This document shows, one piece after another, positions 55,096 through 63,906 of a stretch of 64,000 bases of DNA. The stretch is from CAVQCA01 sp963763115 (GTDB taxonomy: Bacteria; Pseudomonadota; Gammaproteobacteria; UBA9214): assembly GCA_963763115.1 (NCBI GenBank), contig CAVXNM010000078.1, positions 48,410-112,409 on the forward strand. Reading direction: 5' to 3'. Positions within the stretch are counted from its first letter, which is position 1. Every line of letters begins with the position of its first letter. The notes under the pieces are model-generated. The model did not search any database. It was not told where the DNA came from and was given only the letters and a program-made list of their open reading frames with translations. The translations under genes were made by a program, and so were the position numbers.

Positions 55096-56979
55096 TTACG
55101 GCTCCTCGAGATAGGTGTAGCCCTCCAGCCCGCTCGCCAGGAATTGCTGGTAGTCGGCCTGCTCCTCAGCGTCCAGGCCGGCCGCGGCGATCTTGTCGCG
55201 GTAGCGCGCAAGCAACTGCGCGGGGTCGAACTCGACGTAGCGCAGCAGCTCCTCCACCGTGTCGCCGTGGCGCGGCTCGACCAGCCGGTAGCCGCCGTCG
55301 GACGTCAGTTCGACGTTCACCGCGTCGGTATCGCCGAACAGGTTGTGCATGTCGCCGAGGATCTCCTGGTAGGCGCCGATGAGGAAGATGCCTAGCAGGT
55401 AGGGCTCCTCCCCGCGCAGCGCATGCAGCGGCAGGCTCGACTCCACGCCCTCCCCGTCCACGTAGTATTCGATGTGCCCGTCCGAGTCGCAGGTAAGATC
55501 CTGCAGGGTAGCGCGGCGCAGCGGTTCCTCGTCCAGCCGGTGCAGCGGCATGATGGGAAAGATCTGGTCGATGCCCCACACATCCGGCATCGACTGGAAC
55601 ACCGACAGGTTGCAGAAATACTTGTCGGCGAGCTTGCGGGTGATGTCGTCCAGCACCGCGTGCGCATTCGGGTCCGCCGCGAGGTGGCCCTGCACCGTGC
55701 GGCAGACGGCGTAGTACAGGGACTCGCCCAGCGCGCGCTGCGCCAGCTCGATGCCGCCGGAGATGTAGAGGGTGCGCAGGTCGGCGAGCCGCACGTTGGC
55801 GTCGTCGTACACGGCGAGTGCGTTCTCCGGGCCGCAGCGGTTCAGATCACCACGCAGCGCCGAAACCGGCGCCGCCTCCCCGGGCGCAGTCTCTTCCACG
55901 CGCGGGGCGCACAACACCTGCTCGGTGTCGATGACGTTGGTGATGAGCACGGCGTGGTGCGCCGTCATGGCACGACCCGATTCGGTGACGAGGTCGGGAT
56001 GCGGCAGCCCGCGCTCGCGGCAGACACGGGCCAGCACCCCGACCACGGCGACGGCGTACTCGTCGAGGCTGTAGTTCACGGAGTTGTCGCTCTTCGAGGC
56101 CGTGCCGTCGTAGTCCACACCGAGCCCGCCGCCGACGTCGACGGTATCGACGGGAACGCCGAGGGCGTGCAGCTGGACATAGTAGCGCGCGGTTTCCTCG
56201 AGCGCGCGCTGGAAATCGCTCATGCTGGCGATCTGCGAGCCCGGGTGGCAGTGCAGCAGACGCAGGCAGTCGCTCATCCCGGCCGCGCGCAGGCGCTCCA
56301 GCAGGGCGAGCACACCGGAGGCGGTGAGGCCGAACTTGGAGCGGTCGCCGCCGGTGTTCTGCCAGTTCCCGGAGGTGGCCGCCGCGAGGCGGATGCGCAG
56401 GCCGAGCCGCGGGCGCAGCTTCATCTCGGCCGCCACCTGCAGCACCAGCTCCAGTTCGGAGAGCTTCTCGATCACGAGGGTGATACGCTGGCCGAGGCGC
56501 TGGCCCATGAGGGCGAGTTCGATATACTCGACATCCTTGTAGCCGTTGCAGATGATCACGCCGTTCGGGGGGGCCACCCCGAGCACCACCATCAGCTCGG
56601 GCTTGCTGCCGGCCTCGAGGCCGACGCGCAGACCACCGTGCTCCACGATGGCGCCGACGACGTGCTGCTGCTGGTTGACCTTGATGGGATAGACGGCAGT
56701 GTAGGCGCCGCCGTAGCCGTGTTCGGCCCTGGCCTGTTCGAAGGCAGCGCACAGGCGGTCCACGCGGTGGTGCAGGATGTCAGTGAAGCGCACCAGCACC
56801 GGCCAGGCGAGGCCGGCGTCATGCAGCCGGTCGGCCAGTTCGTAGAGGTTGATCTCGGGGCTGCCCGGGATGCAGTGCGGGCGCGCGGCCACCTGACCGC
56901 GTTCGTTTACGTCGAAATACCCCGAACTCCAGGTGGCGATGTTGTAGCGGCGGCGCGCCTTGTCGATGGTCCAGGTCAT
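55096..56979 (-). CDS. speA: biosynthetic arginine decarboxylase
   Basis: A 627-residue PLP enzyme that converts arginine to agmatine, the first step of the arginine route to putrescine. The PLP lysine is K100 in Y-P-I-K-V-N-Q-Q-Q. The alanine-racemase-like barrel has G-S-K-P-E-L and the glycine loop V-G-G-G-L-G-V-D-Y-D-G. The C-terminal catalytic cysteine region is in S-V-F-Q-S-M-P-D-V-W-G-I-D-Q. Length fits the SpeA family. It is divergent from speE with 121 bases between the starts, so a shared control region is likely. Confidence 0.96.
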   Translation of the reverse strand: MTWTIDKARRRYNIATWSSGYFDVNERGQVAARPHCIPGSPEINLYELADRLHDAGLAWPVLVRFTDILHHRVDRLCAAFEQARAEHGYGGAYTAVYPIKVNQQQHVVGAIVEHGGLRVGLEAGSKPELMVVLGVAPPNGVIICNGYKDVEYIELALMGQRLGQRITLVIEKLSELELVLQVAAEMKLRPRLGLRIRLAAATSGNWQNTGGDRSKFGLTASGVLALLERLRAAGMSDCLRLLHCHPGSQIASMSDFQRALEETARYYVQLHALGVPVDTVDVGGGLGVDYDGTASKSDNSVNYSLDEYAVAVVGVLARVCRERGLPHPDLVTESGRAMTAHHAVLITNVIDTEQVLCAPRVEETAPGEAAPVSALRGDLNRCGPENALAVYDDANVRLADLRTLYISGGIELAQRALGESLYYAVCRTVQGHLAADPNAHAVLDDITRKLADKYFCNLSVFQSMPDVWGIDQIFPIMPLHRLDEEPLRRATLQDLTCDSDGHIEYYVDGEGVESSLPLHALRGEEPYLLGIFLIGAYQEILGDMHNLFGDTDAVNVELTSDGGYRLVEPRHGDTVEELLRYVEFDPAQLLARYRDKIAAAGLDAEEQADYQQFLASGLEGYTYLEEP

Positions 56980-57100
56980 GTAGGGAAGATAATGACTGTC
57001 GCGCCCGTGAACAAGCGATTCCGTGATTTGCTACGGTTGTCACCCGCCGCCCTGGCTTGTATCGTGTGCATCCTCATATACCGCACCGGGGTATGTAGAC

Positions 57101-57955
57101 GTGCTCGAGAACGACAGCCTGTGGTTTACCGAAACCCATCACGACCAGGGGTCCGCCTTTTCCATCAAGGTCTTCGCCAGGCTGCATGACGAGCAGACCG
57201 AGTACCAGCGCATCGAGATCTACGAGACCGAATGGTTCGGCAACCTGATGGTGATCGACGGCTGCATCATGCTGACGGCGCGGGATAATTTTATCTACCA
57301 CGAGATGATGTCGCACCCGGCGCTGTTCACCCACCCCGACCCGCACGAGGTGGTCATCATCGGCGGCGGCGACTGCGGCACCCTGCGCGAGGTGCTCAGG
57401 CACGTGGGCGTGCGGCATGCGCTGCAGGTGGAGATCGACGAGCGGGTGACACGCCTGTCCGAACAGTATTTTCCCGAGCTGTGCGTCTCCAACGACGACT
57501 CGCGCGCGGAGTTTTTCTTCGGCGACGGCATCCGCTGGATGAAGGAGTGCGCGCCGGGGACAGTGGACGTGATCATCGTCGACAGCACGGACCCGGTCGG
57601 CCCGGCCGAGGGTCTGTTCACCCGGGCCTTCTACCGCGACTGCCACCGCGCCCTGGGCGAGCACGGCATCCTGGTACAGCAGAGCGAATCGCCCCTGTAT
57701 CACATGCACATCATCAATCCGATGCGCAAGGCGATCCGTGACGCGGGCTTCGTCGACGTGCAGACCCTGTTCTTCCCGCAGGCGACCTACCCCTCCGGCT
57801 GGTGGTCGGCCACCATGGCCGGCAAGCAGGAACTCGAACGGCAGTTACGCCGGCAGGCGGCCCAGGACAAGGCCTTCGACACCAGCTACTACAACGCCGG
57901 CGTGCACCGCGCCGCGCTGACCGCCCCCGAGTTCTTCCACAAGGCGCTGGAGTAG
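57101..57955 (+). CDS. speE: polyamine aminopropyltransferase (spermidine synthase)
   Basis: A 284-residue enzyme moving an aminopropyl group from decarboxylated S-adenosylmethionine to putrescine. The N-terminal strand domain starts W-F-T-E-T-H-H-D-Q-G-S-A-F-S-I-K. The dcSAM loop is G88-G-G-D-C-G-T-L-R-E, and the catalytic aspartate is in D-S-T-D-P-V-G-P-A. GTG 57101 with GGGGT eight bases upstream is preferred; the open frame extends to 57023. The stop codon TAG coincides with the first bases of a MITE-like element, so the natural C-terminus may have been altered by insertion. Confidence 0.92.
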   Translation: MLENDSLWFTETHHDQGSAFSIKVFARLHDEQTEYQRIEIYETEWFGNLMVIDGCIMLTARDNFIYHEMMSHPALFTHPDPHEVVIIGGGDCGTLREVLRHVGVRHALQVEIDERVTRLSEQYFPELCVSNDDSRAEFFFGDGIRWMKECAPGTVDVIIVDSTDPVGPAEGLFTRAFYRDCHRALGEHGILVQQSESPLYHMHIINPMRKAIRDAGFVDVQTLFFPQATYPSGWWSATMAGKQELERQLRRQAAQDKAFDTSYYNAGVHRAALTAPEFFHKALE

Positions 57956-58119
57956 GAGCCTGTCGGACTTAGGTGATCGTCGCGAGCATGGTGGGAGAGC
58001 GAGCACAGAGATTTTCCGATTTTGAGGCGCATAGTGGTGCTATGTAACGAGAAATCGGGGAACTATGGGCCGCTCTCCCGCCGGAGCAGTAGATCAAGCC
58101 TAAGTCCGACAGGCTCCTA
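57953..58119. mobile_element. MITE-like element, copy 2
   Basis: A 167-base noncoding element whose ends TAGGAGCCTGTCGGACTTAG (57953-57972) are repeated inverted at 58100-58119; the repeats extend to GATC with a two-base gap. It belongs to the same family as the element at 29723-29890 (same outer bases, shared CGTCGCGAG and CCCGCCG...GCAGTAG). It fills the whole space between the convergent speE and DUF4124 genes and, as a 167-base fold-back, may also act as transcription terminator. Confidence 0.8.
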
Positions 58120-58129
58120 GACCCGCGGT

Positions 58130-58576
58130 TCAGTTACACCACTGCGCCACTCGCGCATGGGCGTCATCGGTCGCGCGGCTGCGTTCCTCGTCGGACAGGA
58201 AAACCCGGTTGCCTTTCTCGTCCAGCCGGTAGAGGTTACTGGCCTGGGTGACATTGCGCAGGTAATCACGGGCACTGAGGCACTCATGCTGGCGCTTTTC
58301 CAACTCCGCCTTCTGTTGCGCCTTCTCCTGCTCCGCCTGTTCGCGTTCCTGCCGCATCGCATCGAGCAGGCGCCGGGTCTTCAGCAGGTGTTCGTCCGGA
58401 CCTTCTGCTTCTGGTGGCGCCGCTTTTCTGGGAATGACGGTCGAATCGGTATCGCAGGGATGGTCGGTGAACTGCACCGCTCCGTTGGCGCCGGTGCATT
58501 TGTATATTTCACCACGGGCGCTTACACCGAAGAGCAGCAGCAGGCCCAGGACAATGACGCGCTGTGAACGAAGCAT
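58130..58576 (-). CDS. DUF4124 domain protein, exported
   Basis: A 148-residue protein with a signal peptide (V-I-V-L-G-L-L-L-L-F-G-V-S-A-R-G), a DUF4124 domain (E-I-Y-K-C-T-G-A-N-G-A-V-Q-F-T-D-H-P-C with two cysteines that may form a disulfide) and a long charged coiled coil (R-Q-E-R-E-Q-A-E-Q-E-K-A-Q-Q-K-A-E). Probably periplasmic; function unknown. Its stop lies ten bases from the MITE end. Confidence 0.85.
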   Translation of the reverse strand: MLRSQRVIVLGLLLLFGVSARGEIYKCTGANGAVQFTDHPCDTDSTVIPRKAAPPEAEGPDEHLLKTRRLLDAMRQEREQAEQEKAQQKAELEKRQHECLSARDYLRNVTQASNLYRLDEKGNRVFLSDEERSRATDDAHARVAQWCN

Positions 58577-58626
58577 GGGAGGTCACCTGATCCGTTTGCT
58601 TATCCAGGAGCGTACAACAAAGCGTG

Positions 58627-59418
58627 CTAGTATTCCCGCAGGCGGTCGAGACACAGGCGCTGGCGCGCATCGAACAGTCGCCGCGAACCGATGGTCACGG
58701 CGCTGAGCGTACCCAGTCCGGTCCCGACCGTGATCAGGAACATGATGAGGATCTGGTACTTGACCGCCTCGACCGGCGGCGCGCCCGCCAGGATCTGGCC
58801 AGTCATCATGCCCGGCAGGCTGATGACGCCGGCGGCGGCCATGGCATTGATGATCGGGATGAGGCCGCTGCGGACAGCCTGCTGGCGGATGGCGGAAATC
58901 GCCTCATCCCAGCTCTGCCCCAGCATCAGGCGCGCTTCGATGATCTCGCGCTGCTCCCAGGCCGTGGTCGTCAGGCGGTCCATGGCGATGGCGATGCCGT
59001 TCATGGTGTTGCCAAGCAGCATGCCGAGCAGCGGGATGGCGTATTGCGGCGTATACCAGGGCGTGTCGCCCAGGATAACGACCAGGGTGAATACCGCGAC
59101 CGTAAACGAGGACAGGAACATGGAAACCGTTCCCAGCGCATATCCCCACCAGCCACGGAAGCGGCGCTTCTGCCGCACCATCACCTCGCGTCCCGCCACC
59201 AGCAGCATGAACAGCGCCATGAGCGTCACCCAGGCGAGGTGCACGTTGGCGAACAGCGTCTTCAGCACCAGGCCGATCAGGGTGAGCTGGATGGCGGTGC
59301 GGGCGGCGGCGATCAGCAACTGCCGGCTGACGCCGGCCTGCAGCCGCGCCGAGAGCAGCGCCAGGGCGAGCACCAGCACGGCGGCAATTGCCAGATCCAG
59401 ATTGCTCAGTGTGATCAT
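58627..59418 (-). CDS. fetB: ABC transporter permease, FetB type
   Basis: A 263-residue permease of the UPF0014/FetB family with about seven membrane helices and the conserved R-T-A-I-Q-L-T-L-I-G, G-N-T-M-N-G-I-A-I-A-M-D-R and S-L-P-G-M-M-T-G-Q-I-L-A-G blocks. In E. coli FetAB exports iron and raises tolerance to peroxide. The start overlaps the end of the ATPase gene by four bases, confirming a two-gene operon. Confidence 0.9.
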   Translation of the reverse strand: MITLSNLDLAIAAVLVLALALLSARLQAGVSRQLLIAAARTAIQLTLIGLVLKTLFANVHLAWVTLMALFMLLVAGREVMVRQKRRFRGWWGYALGTVSMFLSSFTVAVFTLVVILGDTPWYTPQYAIPLLGMLLGNTMNGIAIAMDRLTTTAWEQREIIEARLMLGQSWDEAISAIRQQAVRSGLIPIINAMAAAGVISLPGMMTGQILAGAPPVEAVKYQILIMFLITVGTGLGTLSAVTIGSRRLFDARQRLCLDRLREY

Positions 59419-60038
59419 GCGCCGCGCTCTACGTCCTGTTCCCGCAGCTCGCTGCCCGACACCCGCATATGCCGGTTCGCGACACGGGCAATCTGGGCCG
59501 GATCATGGCTTACCCAGATGACCGCCGCCTGACGCGTCGTGCGGTATTCTGCGAGGACGGCCTCGACCCGCAGGGTGCTGGTCGGATCGAGGTTGGCGGT
59601 AGGTTCATCCAGCAACAGCACCTGCGGTGTGTTCGCCAGCAGGCGCAGCAGGGCAAGCCGCTGCCGCTCCCCGCTCGAAAGACGCGCGACAGGTTCCCCC
59701 AGCAGTCCGGGCTCCAGTCCAAGCGAGTCCAGGGACAGCGGCTGGCCGTCATGGAAATGGTCGATCGCTCGCGGCAGCCACCAGCTGCTGTCGGGCGGCA
59801 ATAGACCGACGCGGCAACGCCACAGTGCGGGTGCGACGGAATCACAGGTTTTCCCGTCGAGCCAGACCATGCCTTCGTGGGGATCGAGGTCGGCAATCGA
59901 ACGCAGCAGCAGCGACTTGCCGGTCCCAGAGGGACCGGACAGGCACAGGCACTCACCCGCATCGATGCTGAACGAGACCGGGCCGATCATCAGCCGGCGC
60001 AGGTCCTTGATTTGCAGCAGAGGCGATGATCTACTCAC
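59415..60038 (-). CDS. fetA: ABC transporter ATP-binding protein, FetA type
   Basis: A 207-residue ATPase: Walker A G-P-S-G-T-G-K-S, signature L-S-S-G-E-R-Q-R-L-A-L-L-R, Walker B V-L-L-L-D-E-P-T-A-N-L-D and the switch histidine in W-V-S-H-D. The short form, without a long C-terminal tail, fits FetA. GTG 60038 is the likely start; the open frame runs further up and overlaps the divergent CDGSH gene. It works with the FetB permease just downstream. Confidence 0.88.
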   Translation of the reverse strand: MSRSSPLLQIKDLRRLMIGPVSFSIDAGECLCLSGPSGTGKSLLLRSIADLDPHEGMVWLDGKTCDSVAPALWRCRVGLLPPDSSWWLPRAIDHFHDGQPLSLDSLGLEPGLLGEPVARLSSGERQRLALLRLLANTPQVLLLDEPTANLDPTSTLRVEAVLAEYRTTRQAAVIWVSHDPAQIARVANRHMRVSGSELREQDVERGA

Positions 60039-60102
60039 AGCCGTTCTATCACCTGCGGCGCCTGGCGGCCAGCCGCTTCCATGGAGTTCATACGGAGGGA
60101 TT

Positions 60103-60339
60103 ATGTCAGAACCCACGATCGCACAGAAAGCGCCTTTCACCGCAGAGCTTGAGACGGGCACCTACTGGTGGTGCGCCTGCGGGCGCTCCGCGAACCAGCC
60201 GTTCTGCGACGGCTCGCACAAGGGCACGGGCTTCACCCCGGTCAAGCTGGAAATCAGTGAACCCACGAAGGTCTGGCTGTGCGGCTGCAAGCACAGCGGC
60301 AACAAGCCCCACTGCGACGGCAGCCACAAGAAGCTGTGA
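60103..60339 (+). CDS. double CDGSH iron-sulfur protein
   Basis: A 78-residue protein with two CDGSH motifs. Ligands are C24, C26, C35 and H39 in the first and C60, C62, C71 and H75 in the second, each a 3Cys-1His 2Fe-2S site. Tandem CDGSH proteins of this size are the MiNT/class 3-like bacterial type, with likely electron or cluster transfer roles. ATG 60103 has a strong GGAGGGA. It is divergent from fetAB by 64 bases, which suggests a shared link to iron metabolism. Confidence 0.92.
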   Translation: MSEPTIAQKAPFTAELETGTYWWCACGRSANQPFCDGSHKGTGFTPVKLEISEPTKVWLCGCKHSGNKPHCDGSHKKL

Positions 60340-60362
60340 GTGCTGTCTGAATCATTAATATA

Positions 60363-60512
60363 TCACCGCAGAGACGCAAAGAACGCAGAGGAATTAATTA
60401 AAAAACCAATAAACGAATGCCCCCTTGAGGTTTTCATCTGCGTTTAGGAAAAACTATTACTCCAGAATTATTTTATTTGAGACCCTCTGCGATCTCTGCG
60501 TCTCTGCGGTGA
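60363..60512. repeat. inverted-terminus repeat element, copy B
   Basis: A 150-base element with 28-base inverted ends differing at two positions (60363-60390 and 60485-60512; outermost bases TCACCGCAGAGACGC). Its ends match copy A at 24931-25170. The interior is AT-rich and noncoding. It lies between the CDGSH gene and the terminator shared with amtB. Confidence 0.75.
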
Positions 60513-60525
60513 AATCAATGGAAGT

Positions 60526-60551
60526 AAAACGGGCATCGCGGCGCCCGTTTT
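60526..60551. terminator. bidirectional rho-independent terminator
   Basis: AAAACGGGC (60526-60534) pairs with GCCCGTTTT (60543-60551) around an eight-base loop. T-runs are present in both directions. It ends the minus-strand amtB transcript and could also stop rightward transcription from the CDGSH gene. Confidence 0.75.
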
Positions 60552-60574
60552 CTTTCAGCAAACCGAACGACGGA

Positions 60575-61876
60575 CTACAGGTTGTAGCCGGTCTCGTCGT
60601 GCAGCACGGTATCGAGACCTTCGGTTTCCTGGTCGGAGGTAACGCGCAGCCCGAGAGTCGCATCAATCACCTTCAGGATGACCCAGCTGGCGACGGCGCA
60701 CCAGGCGAAGGTCGCCGCGACGCCGGTGAACTGCACGGCGATCTGATGACCGGCCGTCATGCCTTGCGCCAGTCCCGCCCCGCCGAGCATGGACACGAAC
60801 ACGCCCGCCATAAGGGTGCCGATGACACCGCCCACGCCATGTACCGGGAACACGTCGAGTGAATCGTCGACGTGCAGCACCCGCTTGATGGTGGCGGTCG
60901 CGAAATAACATACTACTCCGGCGGTAAGACCGATGATCAGGGCGCCCATCGGGCCGACGTAACCGGAAGCCGGCGTAATGGTGCCGAGCCCCGCCACCAT
61001 GCCGGTGACGATACCGAGCATGCTGGGCTTGCCATGCCGCGTCCATTCCATGAACATCCACGCGAGTGCGCCGGAGGCCGCGCCGATGTGGGTAACCAGC
61101 ATGGCCATGCCCGCATCACCATTCGCCGCAAGCGCGCTGCCGGCATTGAAGCCGAACCAGCCCACCCACAGCATGGCGGCGCCGGCCACGGTCATGGTCA
61201 GGTTATGCGGCGGCATGGCGGTGCCCGGGAAACCCTTGCGCCGCCCCATGACCAACGCCGCCACCAGCGCGGCCACGCCGGCATTGATATGCACTACCGT
61301 GCCGCCGGCGAAATCGAGCAAGCCCATCTCATAGAGCCAGCCGCCGCCCCACACCCAGTGGCAGACAGGCAGGTACACGACCGTCAGCCATACGGCGGAA
61401 AACCACAACATGGCTGAAAACTTCATGCGTTCGGCAAAACCGCCGACGATCAGCGCCGGTGTGATGATGGCGAAGGTCATTTGAAACATGCTGAACACCG
61501 TTTCCGGGATGCTGCCCTTCAGGCTGTCGCGGCCGATGTCATGCAGGAAGGCCTGGTCGAACCCGCCGATCCAGGCATTCATGGCGCCGCCGTCGCCGAA
61601 GGCCAGGCCGTAGCCGTACAGCACCCAGAGGATCGATACCATGCAGGTGATGGCAAAACACTGCATCAGCACGGACAGCACGTTCTTGCTGCGCACCAGT
61701 CCGCCGTAGAACAGCGCCAGTCCGGGGATGGTCATGAACAGCACCAGCGCGGTGGATGTCAATATCCAGGCCGTATCGCCGACACTCAGCTCATCGGCAC
61801 AGACCAGTGACGGCAGCACGCCCAGCAGCGCGCCAGGCACGACCGCTGCAAAAAGCTTCGGTCTCCAACGACTCAT
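60575..61876 (-). CDS. amtB: ammonium transporter, copy 1
   Basis: A 433-residue Amt/Rh-family channel with a signal-like first segment and eleven membrane helices. Typical blocks are D-T-A-W-I-L-T-S-T-A-L-V-L-F-M-T-I-P-G-L-A-L-F-Y-G-G split over helix 1, A-I-I-T-P-A-L-I-V-G-G-F-A-E-R-M, G-G-T-V-V-H-I-N-A-G with the first pore histidine, and V-F-P-V-H-G-V-G-G-V with the second. GGGAGGA precedes the ATG. It sits 32 bases after glnK, the standard operon in which PII blocks the channel when nitrogen is plentiful. Confidence 0.96.
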   Translation of the reverse strand: MSRWRPKLFAAVVPGALLGVLPSLVCADELSVGDTAWILTSTALVLFMTIPGLALFYGGLVRSKNVLSVLMQCFAITCMVSILWVLYGYGLAFGDGGAMNAWIGGFDQAFLHDIGRDSLKGSIPETVFSMFQMTFAIITPALIVGGFAERMKFSAMLWFSAVWLTVVYLPVCHWVWGGGWLYEMGLLDFAGGTVVHINAGVAALVAALVMGRRKGFPGTAMPPHNLTMTVAGAAMLWVGWFGFNAGSALAANGDAGMAMLVTHIGAASGALAWMFMEWTRHGKPSMLGIVTGMVAGLGTITPASGYVGPMGALIIGLTAGVVCYFATATIKRVLHVDDSLDVFPVHGVGGVIGTLMAGVFVSMLGGAGLAQGMTAGHQIAVQFTGVAATFAWCAVASWVILKVIDATLGLRVTSDQETEGLDTVLHDETGYNL

Positions 61877-61908
61877 TGAATCCTCCCGTGTTTCTTAGTT
61901 GGTTATTG

Positions 61909-62247
61909 CTAGAGCGCATCCTGTCCGGTTTCTCCGGTACGTATGCGGACGGCGTTCTCGATAGCCGTAACAAAGATCTTGCCGTCGCCAATCTTGCCGG
62001 TACTGGCCGATCGGGTGATGGCGTCGATGACCCGCTCGAGGCTTTCGGACGGTACGGCGATTTCGATTTTGACCTTGGGCAGGAAATCCACCACATACTC
62101 CGCGCCGCGGTAGAGTTCGGTGTGGCCTTTCTGACGCCCGAAGCCCTTGACCTCGGTCACGGTTATGCCCTTGACCCCGACATCCGAGAGCGCTTGGCGG
62201 ACCTCGTCCAGTTTGAAGGGTTTGATGATTGCGGTTACTAGTTTCAT
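61909..62247 (-). CDS. glnK: nitrogen regulatory protein PII, copy 1
   Basis: A 112-residue PII signal protein: start M-K-L-V-T-A-I-I-K-P-F-K-L-D-E-V, T-loop with Y51 (R-G-A-E-Y-V-V-D-F), the site of uridylylation, and the B-loop T-G-K-I-G-D-G-K-I-F-V. It senses 2-oxoglutarate and ATP/ADP and gates the adjacent AmtB. ATG 62247 has GGAGAG upstream; an open extension to 62316 is not family sequence. The linkage to amtB supports the GlnK name over GlnB. Confidence 0.94.
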   Translation of the reverse strand: MKLVTAIIKPFKLDEVRQALSDVGVKGITVTEVKGFGRQKGHTELYRGAEYVVDFLPKVKIEIAVPSESLERVIDAITRSASTGKIGDGKIFVTAIENAVRIRTGETGQDAL

Positions 62248-62543
62248 TGGTTTTCTCTCCGGCTGTGCGACACACAGCCCGGGATCATACCAGACGGCGC
62301 ACTGATTTGGTGCCATGCACTATGAATCGGCTCATCGCATCCGCGCATGGCCCAGGCCAGTCTCTCGACCGCTACGCGGTCTCACCTTCTCCCTGCGCTC
62401 CGCGATGTATTTGCGATGTACATGGATGCACGAGTGCCGCGAGAGGCAGGATGCCGGGAGCGACCGTCCCTGTAGGCAAAAAAAACCGGGCGCCGAGGCG
62501 CCCGTGAATACCGTTGGTTAAGGGGTAACGTAACGGTTTACTG
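62248..62543. other. intergenic region between the two glnK-amtB units
   Basis: It should contain the promoter of the first glnK-amtB pair. A TGGCACC on the minus strand near 62315 suggested a sigma-54 site, but the GC partner is at the wrong distance. A strong terminator for the second unit is at 62478-62504. No gene. Confidence 0.45.
62478..62504 (-). terminator. rho-independent terminator of the second glnK-amtB unit
   Basis: On the minus strand CGGGCGC-CTCG-GCGCCCG is followed by GG and eight T residues. It lies 40 bases after the stop of amtB copy 2. Confidence 0.85.
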
Positions 62544-63875
62544 CTAAAGGATATAACCACGCTCGTCGTGCTGACTGACGTCGAGGCCTTCGGTTTCCTC
62601 TTCTTCTGTGACACGCAGTCCGATGACCACGTCCACGATCTTCAGGATGATGAAACTGCCGATGCCGGAATACACCAGGGTAAACAGCACGCCCTTGGTC
62701 TGTATCCACAACTGACCACCGATGGTCATGCCTTCGGCCAGTCCAGCGCCGCCCATGCTGGCTGCCGCGCAGAGACCGGTCAGGATGGCGCCAATGATGC
62801 CGCCGACCGCATGCACGCCGAACACGTCGAGCGAGTCGTCGTAGCCGATCGCACGCTTGAGCTTGGCGGCGGCAATGTAGCAGCCGACACCGGCCGCGGC
62901 GCCGATGAGAATCGCACCCATCGGGCCTGCCGTTCCGGAAGCCGGAGTGATGGCGACCAGGCCGGCAACCGCGCCGGAGGCGATACCCAGTACGCTGGGC
63001 TTGCCGTGCGAGATCCATTCCGCGAACATCCACGCCAGCGCTGCAGTCGCGGTGGCGATCTGCGTGACGGCCATGGCCATGCCGGCGGTGCCGTCAGCTG
63101 CAAGCTCGGAACCCGCGTTGAAGCCGAACCAGCCGACCCACAGCATCGAGGCGCCCATCACGGTATAGCCCAGGTTGTGCGGAGGCATGGCCGTGCCGGG
63201 ATAGCCCTTGCGTTTGCCCAGCACCAGACAGGCCACCAGACCCGCAATACCGGCGTTGATGTGCACGACGGTGCCACCGGCGAAATCCAGCACGCCCCAG
63301 TCCCACAGCAGGCCGCCGTCGCCGCCCCACACCATGTGCGCGATCGGCGCATAAATCACGGTGAACCAGATGCCCATGAACCACAGCAGCGCAGAGAATT
63401 TCATACGCTCCGCAAAGGCACCCACGATCAGCGCCGGGGTAATGATGGCGAAGGTCATCTGGAAGGTCATGAAGACAGTTTCCGGTATCGTGCCCGACAG
63501 GCTGTCCACGGTCACACCGCTCAGGAACGCCTTGCCGAGACCGCCTACGAACGAGTTGAAGTTTGTAACACCCGCTTCCATGCCCTCGCCATCAAAGGCC
63601 AGACTGTAGCCATACAGCGCCCACAGCACGGATATCAGGGCGGTGATGGCAAAACACTGCATCAACACCGACAGCACGTTTTTGGAACGCACCATGCCGG
63701 CGTAGAACAGCGCCAAACCGGGGATGGTCATGAACAGCACCAGGGCGGTCGCTGTCACCATCCACGCGGTATCACCGGAGTTCAGGGTGGCTTCCTCGGC
63801 CATCGCCAGGGATGGCAGCAGGCCGAGTAATCCCACCATCAGGGCGCCTGAACGCCCCTTGATCTGCTTAAACAT
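62544..63875 (-). CDS. amtB: ammonium transporter, copy 2
   Basis: A 443-residue Amt channel closely related to copy 1, with signal-like N-terminus (M-F-K-Q-I-K-G-R-S-G-A-L-M-V-G), F-A-E-R-M-K-F-S-A-L-L-W-F, G-G-T-V-V-H-I-N-A-G and V-F-G-V-H-A-V-G-G-I pore-histidine blocks. A small insert near residue 105-120 (E-G-M-E-A-G-V-T-N-F-N-S-F) distinguishes it. ATG 63875 has GGAGAG; an open extension to 63959 overlaps no family sequence. It follows a second PII gene by about 31 bases. Confidence 0.95.
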   Translation of the reverse strand: MFKQIKGRSGALMVGLLGLLPSLAMAEEATLNSGDTAWMVTATALVLFMTIPGLALFYAGMVRSKNVLSVLMQCFAITALISVLWALYGYSLAFDGEGMEAGVTNFNSFVGGLGKAFLSGVTVDSLSGTIPETVFMTFQMTFAIITPALIVGAFAERMKFSALLWFMGIWFTVIYAPIAHMVWGGDGGLLWDWGVLDFAGGTVVHINAGIAGLVACLVLGKRKGYPGTAMPPHNLGYTVMGASMLWVGWFGFNAGSELAADGTAGMAMAVTQIATATAALAWMFAEWISHGKPSVLGIASGAVAGLVAITPASGTAGPMGAILIGAAAGVGCYIAAAKLKRAIGYDDSLDVFGVHAVGGIIGAILTGLCAAASMGGAGLAEGMTIGGQLWIQTKGVLFTLVYSGIGSFIILKIVDVVIGLRVTEEEETEGLDVSQHDERGYIL

Positions 63876-63906
63876 AATTCTCTCCTCTTCGGCTGATGGA
63901 TTGAGA

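Noticed and set aside
55423..57189. A 588-codon open frame antisense to speA
   Set aside because: A shadow of speA; the His/Val/Gln-rich composition is typical of antisense frames and it overlaps the speA-speE control region and speE.
62300..62330. A possible sigma-54 promoter (TGGCAC on the minus strand) before glnK copy 1
   Set aside because: The GC element lies 12 bases after GG instead of 10, and no TTGC is at the right place.
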